Below, one piece after another: positions 17,197 to 25,870 of a stretch of DNA of 64,000 nucleotides. Under the pieces are notes generated by a model. It did no database searches, was not told where the DNA came from, and was given only the letters and a program-made list of their open reading frames with translations. How positions within the stretch are numbered: position 1 is the stretch's first letter; each line of letters begins with the position of its first letter. Both the position numbers and the translations under genes were made by a program. The DNA is from Trichomonas vaginalis G3 (Eukaryota > Parabasalia > Trichomonadida > Trichomonadidae). Where the stretch lies: assembly GCF_026262505.1 (NCBI RefSeq), contig NC_067204.1, positions 11,240,522 through 11,304,521 on the forward strand. Direction: 5' to 3'.

Positions 17197-20100
17197 ATGT
17201 ATCGGAAGTTGTCTAAGTTAGAACACTCGGAAATAAAACAACTTCTTACAGAAGCTAACATAGAAGTAGCAAAGCATTACTCGACAAACAAAAAAGCACT
17301 CGCTGACATCCTCAATGACTATAATGGTGCAATAAGTTATGATAGAATTCATGAGTTCATAAAGCCGCAACGCGGCGAGGACGAAGTCCATGCAAGAGCA
17401 TTTCCTTTAAATGACGTTGCTATTGACTTATATCATAGACGTTCAGTACCTCATGATGTTCGTCAAGAGATGTTTGACATAACAAATGCGAACGTTGGTC
17501 ATACTCGTAAAGCTCTTTCGCATGATGTTCGTCAAGAGATGTTTGACATAACAAATGCAAACGTTGGTGAAACACGAAAGAGAGACGACACACTGAAACA
17601 ACAGAGAAGAGAGATGTTTAAGAGCGCTATAGAACAAGTTCGCAAAGCTAACGATGTCATTCGTTCCATTGACGACAAACCAAAAGAAGGTGAGAGATGG
17701 TTAAAGAAAGATGAAGAGAATAGGAAGAGAAATGTGAAGTCAGGCAATAGACTCATTGACTTTAACATCGAAGCTTTAGATGAACCAAACAGAGACTACT
17801 TACACAAACATTTCGGTAAGGTTTTCATGAGACTCTTAGAGAAGATTAAAATAAACTCCCAACAAAGATGGATGGTATGTTATAAACTTGGTGGAAAGTA
17901 TGAATGTTCTACGTTAAACCTCAATAATATTGGAACATTACTACATCAGCTCTTGAAGGAGAACTTTATATCAGAGATAGAAGCAAATGCTGCAGGTATT
18001 GTTGAAATGCACTATGACTTCTTCTTGACAAACATAAAGAATCTTACTGAAATAAAGATGTATGATTTAACAGAATATGAAGGCTTAACGATGTCAGATG
18101 TAAAGAAAGGCAAACCAAAAAAGAGACCATATAGAGATGAAAGCACACTGACAGAAAGACAGAAAAGATTATTGAACAGACTTAAACAAACAGGAGATAA
18201 ACAAGATATAGATGACTTCTGGAATGAAATCCTTGGTGAAAAGAAGTTTTATAAGAAGAGAAGCGGTCAGTTCTGGAAGTATCTTTGCACATTACCTATA
18301 AATCTTGAGCGCTACCAAATCTTCAATGAATTGAACAAAAGAACTGCAGCACTTATGACAGAAGACAATTGTTTCGTTTATGCTTGCATTCAGGCTGAAG
18401 TAGATGAAGAAACTATTGACCACATGAGAGAAGTCATTCGTGTTAGAGACTTTCCTCAAAGTAAAGTACAAGAAATTTCTGACGCAACAGGTATAGCATT
18501 TAATGTTACCATTGGTTACTTCAATGACTCAAGACATAATGAAATAAAGAGATACATACCAAAAGAATGTGAAACTGCTCGAACTATTGACTTACTTCTT
18601 GTTGAAGACCACTACATGCTAAATGAAAGACTTCCAATGACAACATATTTCATTCGCAACTATATAGAAATCTTGAAGGAGTGTGGTGGAATTAACATTG
18701 AGAAACAGATGAAGATTTATACAAAGAGAGAAGATAAATATGTAGTTCGCATGGATAGAACTACACCGCTATGGGATGTTATGAAAACATTGTGGGAGTG
18801 CAAATATTTCGAACCTATTTCTTATGGAAAACTTTTCACATATACGACTGACTTATATAAACAGAACCTTGCACCATTTAAAGATTTGACATATGCTCCA
18901 AAGTATTGTGTACAACTGAAGAAGAAAGCCGAGTCAAAAGAAGTAAATAAAAATAAGTGCAAGTTCATTCCTGAGCACGTTTTCTTTGCTGACTTTGAGT
19001 GTAGTACGGATGGCTTTCATAAAGCTTTTAACATCTGTTATGACAGTGAAGATGGTTCAGTGAGTGAAAGCATTTGGGGTCAGAACTGTGCAACAGAATT
19101 TTTGGAGCGACTTCCTGACAAGAGTTTAATATATTTCCATAACCTCAGTTATGATATAAACTTCATCTTAAGACACATGACAGAAGTGAAAGGAACTCCC
19201 ATCATTAAAGGTTCACGAACAATGCAAATAACTGGCTTATATAAAGGAAGGGCAATTATTATAAAAGACTCTTACAGTGTTATAAATAAGAAACTTAAAC
19301 TATTTCCTGCTATGTTTAACTTACAAACAGGACCGAAAGAAGTATTTCCATACAACTACTACAGCAGTGTTTTGTTAGCAAATGACAACAGAACTGGTGT
19401 CATTTCTGAAGCATGTAAGTTTGTAAAAGATATTGAAACGTTCATGAAGAACATAGATTCCATCAAAGGTTGCAGAATAGATGAGAACCACTTCGACTTA
19501 GAAAAATATAGCACGTTTTATTGCAAACAAGATGTAAGAATTTTAAGAGAAGGTTTTGTTAAGTTCCGCAATGACATATTGAAAGAATTTGATTTAAACG
19601 TTTATGACTACGTTAGTATTTGTTCAATTGCTAACAAATTATTTGAGAACAGAGTGTACTTCCCGAATGGAAATCTTTATGACCTCTCAAATAAACCAAG
19701 AGAATTTATTTCGAGATGCATTCAAGGTGGAAGATGTATGTTGTCAGATAACATGAAACAAAAGAGCAAAAAGAAACTCATTGCTGACTTCGACGCTGTT
19801 TCATTATATCCATCAGCTATAGCAAGATTGTATACTTTAGAAGGAATTCCAAAAGTATTGAAGGATGAGATGCTAAGCACAGAGTATCTCATGAGACATT
19901 TATTCGATGACGACCAAAAGGAACCCATTGGTGAAAAGTTTATGTCCGGCTTCTTTGTTCTCATTAAGATAACAGAGATTGGAATACATAGACACTTTCC
20001 TTTAATAGTTTGTGACCCTGAACTAAATCCAGAACTTAACGTTCCCAGAAGTTCAAACACTTGCTGTCTCATGTATGTTGACCATATAACATTACAAGAC

Positions 20101-21048
20101 CTCATAAAATATCAAGGTGTCAAATGTGAAGTGTTGCAAGGATACTATTACGATGGAAACAGAGATATTAGAATAAGAGATGAAGTAAAGAAGTTGTTTG
20201 AGTTAAGGTTAAAGTATAAGAAAGAAGGAAATCCTTTGCAAGAAAATATAAAGCTCATTCTGAACAGTATTTATGGCAAAACTATTCTATCTCCTATTGA
20301 GTCAAAAATAACCATAGTAAATGACAAAGATGCTATAAGATATGCCATCAGAAACTACAACCATATAGTGAAGTTCGAAGGTTTGGATGGTTCAGATAAA
20401 ACTATTTTCAAGCTAACGAAAAGCATTTGCAGACACTTTAACTTCTGTCCACTTGGTGTTAACATTCTATCTATGTCGAAGAGAATAATGTGTGAAGTAT
20501 TCTGTACTGCTGAAGACTTAGGAATGGACATCTTTTATAGCGACACCGACAGTATGCATCTCTACAATGAAGATATCCCTCGTTTAGCTGAAGAGTTTGA
20601 GAAACGTTATGGAAGAGTTCTCATTGGTAAAAACCTTGGTCAGTTTCATAGTGACTTCGCAGAAATAACACCTGGAAAACAAAGTTTAGCATACAAGTCA
20701 ATATTTTGTGGAAAGAAGACTTACATAGACTTACTCACGAATGATTTAAATGAAGTTGCATTTCACTGCAGAATGAAAGGCGTGAAGCAAGATGTTATTG
20801 CTTTAACCGCTAATGAAATGTTTCCTGACTCTGTTCAGTGTTTCTATGATGAAGATAAAGGTTTAATGGTTCCGCAAGGAAAATTTGACAAAGACTCTGA
20901 GTTCAGTGTTATGAAGTTATATAAAGCACTTTATGACGGTCAAGAGATTGGATTTGACTTATGTAAGTCATGTCAACCTTGCTTTGAAGAGAAGTTTAAC
21001 TTCTCAATAACGACTAAAACAAGCTTTATTCGTAAGTTGAAGTTCTGA
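17197..21048 (+). CDS. Protein-primed family B DNA polymerase
   Basis: About 1283 residues from MYRKLSKLEH, chosen because the T-rich start motif (TTTATTTCCTACTAAAG) ends there. The proofreading domain shows Exo I DFE (599-601), Exo II SYDINF (651-656) and Exo III YCKQD (775-779). The polymerase domain shows motif A DFDAVSLYPS (864-873), motif B NSIYGK (1023-1028) and motif C YSDTDS (1114-1119). The NSxYGK form and long insertions are typical of protein-primed enzymes. The N-terminal 550 residues are extra and include a near-perfect 69-base tandem duplication (17449-17579). It replicates the element's DNA. Confidence 0.95.
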   Translation: MYRKLSKLEHSEIKQLLTEANIEVAKHYSTNKKALADILNDYNGAISYDRIHEFIKPQRGEDEVHARAFPLNDVAIDLYHRRSVPHDVRQEMFDITNANVGHTRKALSHDVRQEMFDITNANVGETRKRDDTLKQQRREMFKSAIEQVRKANDVIRSIDDKPKEGERWLKKDEENRKRNVKSGNRLIDFNIEALDEPNRDYLHKHFGKVFMRLLEKIKINSQQRWMVCYKLGGKYECSTLNLNNIGTLLHQLLKENFISEIEANAAGIVEMHYDFFLTNIKNLTEIKMYDLTEYEGLTMSDVKKGKPKKRPYRDESTLTERQKRLLNRLKQTGDKQDIDDFWNEILGEKKFYKKRSGQFWKYLCTLPINLERYQIFNELNKRTAALMTEDNCFVYACIQAEVDEETIDHMREVIRVRDFPQSKVQEISDATGIAFNVTIGYFNDSRHNEIKRYIPKECETARTIDLLLVEDHYMLNERLPMTTYFIRNYIEILKECGGINIEKQMKIYTKREDKYVVRMDRTTPLWDVMKTLWECKYFEPISYGKLFTYTTDLYKQNLAPFKDLTYAPKYCVQLKKKAESKEVNKNKCKFIPEHVFFADFECSTDGFHKAFNICYDSEDGSVSESIWGQNCATEFLERLPDKSLIYFHNLSYDINFILRHMTEVKGTPIIKGSRTMQITGLYKGRAIIIKDSYSVINKKLKLFPAMFNLQTGPKEVFPYNYYSSVLLANDNRTGVISEACKFVKDIETFMKNIDSIKGCRIDENHFDLEKYSTFYCKQDVRILREGFVKFRNDILKEFDLNVYDYVSICSIANKLFENRVYFPNGNLYDLSNKPREFISRCIQGGRCMLSDNMKQKSKKKLIADFDAVSLYPSAIARLYTLEGIPKVLKDEMLSTEYLMRHLFDDDQKEPIGEKFMSGFFVLIKITEIGIHRHFPLIVCDPELNPELNVPRSSNTCCLMYVDHITLQDLIKYQGVKCEVLQGYYYDGNRDIRIRDEVKKLFELRLKYKKEGNPLQENIKLILNSIYGKTILSPIESKITIVNDKDAIRYAIRNYNHIVKFEGLDGSDKTIFKLTKSICRHFNFCPLGVNILSMSKRIMCEVFCTAEDLGMDIFYSDTDSMHLYNEDIPRLAEEFEKRYGRVLIGKNLGQFHSDFAEITPGKQSLAYKSIFCGKKTYIDLLTNDLNEVAFHCRMKGVKQDVIALTANEMFPDSVQCFYDEDKGLMVPQGKFDKDSEFSVMKLYKALYDGQEIGFDLCKSCQPCFEEKFNFSITTKTSFIRKLKF
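17449..17579 (+). repeat. In-frame 69-bp tandem duplication in polymerase N-terminus
   Basis: Two near-identical 69-bp units each encode HDVRQEMFDITNANVG plus a short basic link. A third, weaker echo (QRREMFKSA) follows. The length keeps the frame. The duplication lies in the extended N-terminal region, not in the exonuclease or polymerase domains. Confidence 0.85.
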
Positions 21049-21190
21049 GGTCATTTATTTTTGTCAGCAGTGAGGTCATGAATGAGGTCATGAATGGGGT
21101 CATGAATGAGGTCATGAATGAGGTCAGCAATGAGATCATGAATGAGGTCATTTATTTTTGTCAGCAATGAGGTCATTCGTGATAAAAATA
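21049..21190 (+). repeat. 12-bp tandem array (GAGGTCATGAAT)
   Basis: After the polymerase stop come eight or so units of GAGGTCATGAAT with slight variants, bracketed by two copies of GGTCATTTATTTTTGTCAGC (21051 and 21147). It separates the polymerase from the convergent gene at 21206. The 12-bp period equals that of the half-site modules and of the array at 16459. Confidence 0.88.
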
Positions 21191-21205
21191 AAGCTAGCGT
21201 AGATT

Positions 21206-22063
21206 TTACAATACAGCTATTGTAGAATTTAAGAGTTGTGCTTCAATGTAGAGACAGTCCTTATGGTCTGGAGGTAAGAACACTGGGCAGTTATGGTCAT
21301 GAGTGGAGAACATGTCTATCCAAAACTCACGATTGAAGCCAGTTAATTTATAGTATTTAGGATTTGGCAGTGGTGTAGTTCTTGTATGACCAATGAACTC
21401 ATTTTCAACTCCCTTACTTAAGTTTGAATATAATATAGCTTGCTTTCTATCCCAAATGCCAGGTGTTACAATCTTTGAAAATTCATTTTTCCTCGGAAGC
21501 ATTGCATCATAATTGAAAACATTCTTGAAATCATCACTTGGTTCAGAGATTTGAAATCTTATACGTAATGGATTTTCTTTCTTTTTAGCGACTTCATTGA
21601 ATGGTGAGAATACAACAAACTGACAGTCATGAGTTCCATCTTCATTTTCATTAAATTCATAATGAAAGTCTATAAGTTGTGGCTGACTACCTTCTTCTTT
21701 CAGTTGTGCAAGAAACTCACGTAAAGGCTGTAAAGTTTGTACTTCAATGTTGAACTTTTTCTCGAACATCTCATTAAATGAAATCATACATTGTTGCAAT
21801 GTTGTATCGTCTTTAAAGTATTTGTATATGTGAATGTTTTGGGCGCTTAAAGACTGTTCGTCATTTTCTATCTCGACTTGAAGTATAAAGTCAACCTTTC
21901 TGAAAGCACGTGTTATATACATAGATGTTATGCCAATGTACTTCTCTTCATTTATGTTCACAATCCAGTCTGTTGGAAACTTAAACGTTACTCTGTTCCC
22001 CTTTATTTTGACGTCAGGGTTTTCACTACTGAAAGCAACAGATAAAGGTATTTGTCTATACAT
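21206..22063 (-). CDS. Polinton protein, possible second minor capsid protein
   Basis: A 285-residue beta-rich protein starting MYRQIPLSVAF. The start follows TTTTTATCAGAATTAA. The end has P-V-F-L-P-P-D-H then CLYIEAQLLNSTIAVL, which parallels CLYIESKIAN in the penton-like protein at 8492-9268. In both cases the word follows a proline- or hydrophobic-rich strand. It lies in a block with the capsid genes. A related minor capsid or vertex role is plausible, based on this short resemblance and the neighbourhood only. Confidence 0.62.
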   Translation of the reverse strand: MYRQIPLSVAFSSENPDVKIKGNRVTFKFPTDWIVNINEEKYIGITSMYITRAFRKVDFILQVEIENDEQSLSAQNIHIYKYFKDDTTLQQCMISFNEMFEKKFNIEVQTLQPLREFLAQLKEEGSQPQLIDFHYEFNENEDGTHDCQFVVFSPFNEVAKKKENPLRIRFQISEPSDDFKNVFNYDAMLPRKNEFSKIVTPGIWDRKQAILYSNLSKGVENEFIGHTRTTPLPNPKYYKLTGFNREFWIDMFSTHDHNCPVFLPPDHKDCLYIEAQLLNSTIAVL

Positions 22064-22087
22064 TTAATTCTGATAAAAATAAACCAT

Positions 22088-22348
22088 TTACTCTTTCTTT
22101 GCTTCAGCTTTTTTAGCTTTTGCTTCAGCTTCTTCTCTAGCTTTCTTCGCCAGCAAACGTGGGTTCTTCTGTCTTCCAGCAGCTAATGCAGCAAGTTGTT
22201 TTTCACTAAGTTTTCTCTTTGGTCTCTCTGGATTTTGTTCTTGTTTTTGTTCCTTCAGTTCGGATAAAATTTGCTCACGAATTTCTTTCTTCAATGCTTC
22301 AACATCTATGACCCCTTGGGTCTTGTCCGTAGGGCTTGTCTGAGTCAT
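22088..22348 (-). CDS. Small basic helical protein
   Basis: 86 residues from MTQTSPTDK at 22348, chosen over an ATG seven codons upstream because TTTATCTGCAGTCAA sits directly before it. Residues 15-40 form a Lys/Glu helix and the rest is Ala/Lys/Arg-rich (KPKRKLSEKQLAALAAGRQK type), likely a DNA-binding or core tail. It is divergent from the 22394 gene over 45 bp. Confidence 0.65.
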   Translation of the reverse strand: MTQTSPTDKTQGVIDVEALKKEIREQILSELKEQKQEQNPERPKRKLSEKQLAALAAGRQKNPRLLAKKAREEAEAKAKKAEAKKE

Positions 22349-22393
22349 TTGACTGCAGATAAAAAACAAAATTAAAACTTTAACCGATGTAAA

Positions 22394-22828
22394 ATGAGCT
22401 TGTCAAAATCAGAGCGAGAGTCTATTATATTAAATGACGCAAGAGGAATACAACATCCTTTCTATTACGTAAGTCAGAGTAAAGATGGTAAAATATACGT
22501 AAGAAAAAGAAAGGTTCCATTAGCGAATGCAGAAAGCGACAACATTAAGGTGTATGGTAAGGGTGAAGTCCACGAAGCCCATATAAAACCTTCTGTTCAA
22601 ACTGAAAAGTCAATAGAACCAGAAGAAAAGAAGCCAGATGTACTTTCAATAACGAACCAAGAGCTTATTGCAAAGTTCGTGAATTTCATTGAAAAACAAA
22701 CCGAGTCAAAGAATCCTGACCCGCCAGTGAAAGAAGTTGAGACAAAAGAGAATGTACAGTTCATTGAAAATGTCAAGAAACAACTTCCACCACGAATGCC
22801 AAGAAGAAGAGTGAGAATAATGAAGTAA
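22394..22828 (+). CDS. Polinton protein with SKDGKIYVRKRK motif
   Basis: A 144-residue protein. Residues 18-45 contain H-P-F-Y-Y-V, then KDGKIYVRKRKVPL. The same layout (GFYIHTMKDGRVQFRKIKQP) is found in the short gene at 24951, so the two share a small domain. The middle is Glu/Lys/Pro-rich and the end is very basic (PRMPRRRVRIMK). The start follows TTTAACCGATGTAA. It sits directly upstream of the capsid gene, so a capsid-assembly or DNA-contact role is possible. Confidence 0.65.
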   Translation: MSLSKSERESIILNDARGIQHPFYYVSQSKDGKIYVRKRKVPLANAESDNIKVYGKGEVHEAHIKPSVQTEKSIEPEEKKPDVLSITNQELIAKFVNFIEKQTESKNPDPPVKEVETKENVQFIENVKKQLPPRMPRRRVRIMK

Positions 22829-22834
22829 ATAGAT

Positions 22835-22855
22835 ATTTTTATCCGAAGTAAATAC
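22835..22855 (+). promoter_or_regulatory. Start motif of the major capsid gene
   Basis: ATTTTTATCCGAAGTAAATA immediately before the ATG. It compares directly with TTTTTATCAGAATTAA (22063, minus), TTTATCTGCAGTCAA (22348, minus) and TTTAACCGATGTAA (22394). It serves as the type example of the motif. Confidence 0.7.
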
Positions 22856-24430
22856 ATGCAGAACGAACAGTTAAACGAATTTACTCCAGCAGAGCATATT
22901 CATCAGATTCGCTCATATTTCGATATCATAGACAATACAGTTCAAATTGGTGACACTAATAGAAAATATTCTGACGCAAAGATTCCATCACAACCTGGAA
23001 CTGCTAAAGATAACACATGGGTAACATTCAATCTCTCACCTCCTGGTGAAAATATGTTGGACCTTTACAATACATTCATTACGTATAAAATGGAAGGTCA
23101 ATTTATTGCAGATAAAGAAATTGGTTCAGGTTCCAATAAAACAAACCCACCAGGATTTTGGATTGGTTTCGATGACGCTTTCTATGCAGTTGCTGGATAT
23201 CAAATCCTTGCAAATGGTCGTATCGTATATTCTCAAGACAACGCAAGAGAAGAAGCATATATAACTTCAAACTCACAAACTACCGAACAAATAAAGAAAG
23301 TAGATGTTTTCTCAAAGACTCGACATGAAGATGTATGGAGTCATTCGGGAACATGCAGAACAGGACAAATTGTTAGTGGTCCAATTACAGCAGGAAAATC
23401 ATTTGATTTTAAGCTTCGTTTAAGAATTCCTGTTAGAAGATTCCTTCCATTAGAAGCTATTCGATTTATTCCAGCTTTTGCAGGAAACATTCAGCTTAAA
23501 GTAAAGTTCAGTAGCGACGCCTTACAATGCACATCTATATCTGTAAATGATATCATTGCTTTCAATCCAACTCTTAAAGTTGCATTTGCTTCAGATTCAA
23601 ATCCACCGACAAATAAATTTGTTCCATGGAATGAACCATTCACTATGATAACGAAGGCAGTAGAAGCTAGTGGAACAGTTACTATTACAACTGTAACCCA
23701 GCAACTATTTCGAACAAAGATGGATTTTAATGAATGTTTCATTCATCCAAAGTCATTCTCTTTAGACCCTAACATTTATACAGAACTTGTAGAACATTAT
23801 ACAAACGAGGCTTTATGTTTCCCTGTTAAAGTTATGGATTGGATTCCTATGGATGGTTCATTCTCAAAGAATACAGATAGTTCAAGTGCAACATTTACAG
23901 CAGCTTATACGCCTATTAATGTTAAAAGTATTTGGGCACTATTTAGAAAGAAAGACAACTATTATGTTAATTTTGAGAACCCTAAGTTTAAATATCTTCA
24001 GCTTTCCATGGGAGCTTATGGAAATATGCCTGCAGAACCTGAAAAATCATATGGACCTGTATTTTATGAAATGGTTGCGAACGCCTGCAATACAAACAAT
24101 GATATGATAGGATTTAATGAAGATGTTATGAGGTCATTGGTGGATGATGGTAGTGTGGAACATAAATGGGATAGCTATGACAACACACATTTCTTATGTG
24201 GTTTTCCAACAGAAGTGGACTTTTGCTTCCAGCAAGGTCAAACATCTACTGCTCCAATAACATACAAATTGTCTGTTAAAGGACCTATTGAACTAGCAAC
24301 TGAAAATGTACCAAAGCCACTTATTGGATTTATGAGGGATTGTTGCTTTGCCATTCAGGTGCGTACTAATGGCATCCCCATAATAAGATTAGATGACTAT
24401 AACTTAGCTACGGACGACAGTGAGGAATAA
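22856..24430 (+). CDS. Major capsid protein, double jelly-roll
   Basis: A 524-residue protein in the position and size class of the Polinton major capsid protein. It is beta-rich with segments such as YFDIIDNTVQIG at the start, a FKLRLRIPVRRFLPL strand near residue 185, then RFIPAFAGNIQLKVKFS. The second Polinton's capsid frame at 63259 has the same pattern (KVKLKLRVPLSSFLIFRF, then YLPNWAGKISIEL), which supports the call. It should form trimeric hexons of an icosahedral shell. It follows the 22394 gene by 27 bp under the start motif. Confidence 0.85.
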   Translation: MQNEQLNEFTPAEHIHQIRSYFDIIDNTVQIGDTNRKYSDAKIPSQPGTAKDNTWVTFNLSPPGENMLDLYNTFITYKMEGQFIADKEIGSGSNKTNPPGFWIGFDDAFYAVAGYQILANGRIVYSQDNAREEAYITSNSQTTEQIKKVDVFSKTRHEDVWSHSGTCRTGQIVSGPITAGKSFDFKLRLRIPVRRFLPLEAIRFIPAFAGNIQLKVKFSSDALQCTSISVNDIIAFNPTLKVAFASDSNPPTNKFVPWNEPFTMITKAVEASGTVTITTVTQQLFRTKMDFNECFIHPKSFSLDPNIYTELVEHYTNEALCFPVKVMDWIPMDGSFSKNTDSSSATFTAAYTPINVKSIWALFRKKDNYYVNFENPKFKYLQLSMGAYGNMPAEPEKSYGPVFYEMVANACNTNNDMIGFNEDVMRSLVDDGSVEHKWDSYDNTHFLCGFPTEVDFCFQQGQTSTAPITYKLSVKGPIELATENVPKPLIGFMRDCCFAIQVRTNGIPIIRLDDYNLATDDSEE

Positions 24431-24460
24431 AGGATGAACGTTTATTTTTAAAGCTTATAA

Positions 24461-24901
24461 ATGAGTTCTTCATCAAGCTCTCGTGAACCTTCACCATCTA
24501 TGAAACAAACTTTACCAAACGATTATGGAGCACCTATTGAATATTTCTTACGAGCTGCACAATGGCAAAGAGCAGTCTCACCAAGGTTAGGTGTTCCACC
24601 AGCTCCTGTCAAAAATAGCATTTGGTCAAGTCCTTATATAAGATATGGTCTCCCACTAGGTTTGCTAGCTACAGCAGGAGCAGTTATGATGTTGAAAAGA
24701 AATAAAGCAAATGTTGTAAATAATACTGAAGTAGCTGAAGTTAAACAAACTCCAACACCTTCACAAGCAAAACCTTCAATGACTCCTGAACCTATGGAAG
24801 TACAAACTCCTGTTCAAAAGTCAACTCCTAAACCGACTCCAACATTTAAACCAGAACCTACTCCTCAAATAAATCGTAAAACTCCTGCGTTTCCTTACTG
24901 A
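24461..24901 (+). CDS. Small membrane-anchored Pro/Thr-rich protein
   Basis: 146 residues. An N-terminal Ser-rich stretch is followed at about residues 60-80 by one hydrophobic segment (YGLPLGLLATAGAVMML) ending in KRNK, then a long Pro/Thr/Lys tail with PTP repeats. One membrane pass with a flexible tail suggests a virion or host-membrane anchor. The start follows TTTTTAAAGCTTATAA, and the gene lies 30 bp after the capsid gene. Confidence 0.68.
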   Translation: MSSSSSSREPSPSMKQTLPNDYGAPIEYFLRAAQWQRAVSPRLGVPPAPVKNSIWSSPYIRYGLPLGLLATAGAVMMLKRNKANVVNNTEVAEVKQTPTPSQAKPSMTPEPMEVQTPVQKSTPKPTPTFKPEPTPQINRKTPAFPY

Positions 24902-24950
24902 AAAAAATAACGTTATTTTTATTTAATATTAAAATTTTTATTTGATTGAA

Positions 24951-25187
24951 ATGACAAATAAAGTCACTGAAGCAATGAAACAAAAGTTTTTGGTAGAATA
25001 CATTAAATCAGGAACTATTCCAGAAGGTTTTTACATTCATACTATGAAGGATGGTAGAGTTCAGTTTAGAAAGATAAAGCAACCATTAGATAAAGAAGGA
25101 ATTTTGAGAAAGATTAAACTTCATGAGGACAACATTGCTGAACTTAGGAAGAAGTTAGAAGAGTTGGAGAAAGGAAGAGAGTTATAA
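24951..25187 (+). CDS. Short protein with KDGRVQFRK motif and coiled coil
   Basis: 78 residues from MTNKVTEAM. Residues 20-45 (GFYIHTMKDGRVQFRKIK) resemble the N-terminal motif of the 22394 protein. The rest is a Lys/Glu/Leu coiled coil. The start follows TTTTTATTTGATTGAA. The last few codons lie inside the right terminal repeat, mirroring the left-end gene. Confidence 0.68.
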   Translation: MTNKVTEAMKQKFLVEYIKSGTIPEGFYIHTMKDGRVQFRKIKQPLDKEGILRKIKLHEDNIAELRKKLEELEKGREL

Positions 25188-25203
25188 AGCAATGAATTCA
25201 ACA

Positions 25204-25252
25204 GGGTGAAAAAAACAGGTGAAAAAAGAGGTGCGATTTCACCACTTCACCT
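25204..25252 (-). promoter_or_regulatory. GGTGA half-site module (right repeat), inverted
   Basis: Mirror of 4591-4642. One base in the central region differs from the left copy, so the central inverted pair is slightly imperfect here. Confidence 0.85.
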
Positions 25253-25341
25253 AAATTTATTTTTTGTGCTATGTTTTCATACGCGTGAGGGTGGTGATAT
25301 CATTTATTTTTAAGTTTATTTTTTATTTTATTTTTATATAA

Positions 25342-25668
25342 ATGACGAAAACTATTGAGATAACAAACTACAACGGTCATGAGTTCAAGAATTTGTTCTT
25401 CGTTCCTCGTGAAAATACATTCTATCAGATACGAAGGAGAAAGGGTAAAGTTAGTTTGAGCGTTTATGAAGGAATGAAGAATGGAAAGTTTATACAAGCA
25501 TACGATACAAACGGTAAGCGTGTTTCATTAGCTTTGTCAAAACTTACTAACATTTATTTTGACAGTGACTTTGACTCTGACGATTGGAGCGACAGCAGCG
25601 ATACTGAAGAATATGAACTATTGTGTGAAGCACAGCAATGGGAAGAGTTGCAATACTTTTGTAAGTGA
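25342..25668 (+). CDS. Terminal-repeat gene, acidic-tail protein (right copy)
   Basis: Second copy of the 108-residue protein at 4179-4505, one residue different (Arg for Gly at 32), also reading outward toward the element's end. The start follows TTTTATTTTTATATAA, and the array begins 20 bases after the stop. Near-identity of the two copies follows from the repeats being kept alike. See the left copy for the protein description. Confidence 0.7.
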   Translation: MTKTIEITNYNGHEFKNLFFVPRENTFYQIRRRKGKVSLSVYEGMKNGKFIQAYDTNGKRVSLALSKLTNIYFDSDFDSDDWSDSSDTEEYELLCEAQQWEELQYFCK

Positions 25669-25688
25669 GAACGTTTATTTTTACAGTA

Positions 25689-25870
25689 GTGAAGTCGTTT
25701 GTGAAAACGTTAGTGAAGTCGTTTGTGAAAACGTTAGTGAAGTCGTTTGTAAAAACGTTAGTGAAGTCGTTTGTGAAAACGTTAGTGAAGTCGTTTGTAA
25801 AAACATTAGTGAAGTGGTTTGTAAAAACGTTAGTGAAGTCGTTTGTAAAAACATTAGTGAAGTGGTTTGT
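25689..25870 (+). repeat. Terminal 24-bp tandem array, right
   Basis: About seven and a half units of GTGAAGTCGTTTGTGAAAAC plus GTTA, some with small variants. The unit length is a multiple of three, so the array is open in two frames. I treat those frames as incidental. Outside it, sequence from about 25886 is unrelated to the left outside. Confidence 0.88.

Noticed and set aside
16459-21190. CRISPR-like arrays
   Set aside because: Units are directly adjacent 12-mers without spacers, in a eukaryotic mobile element.
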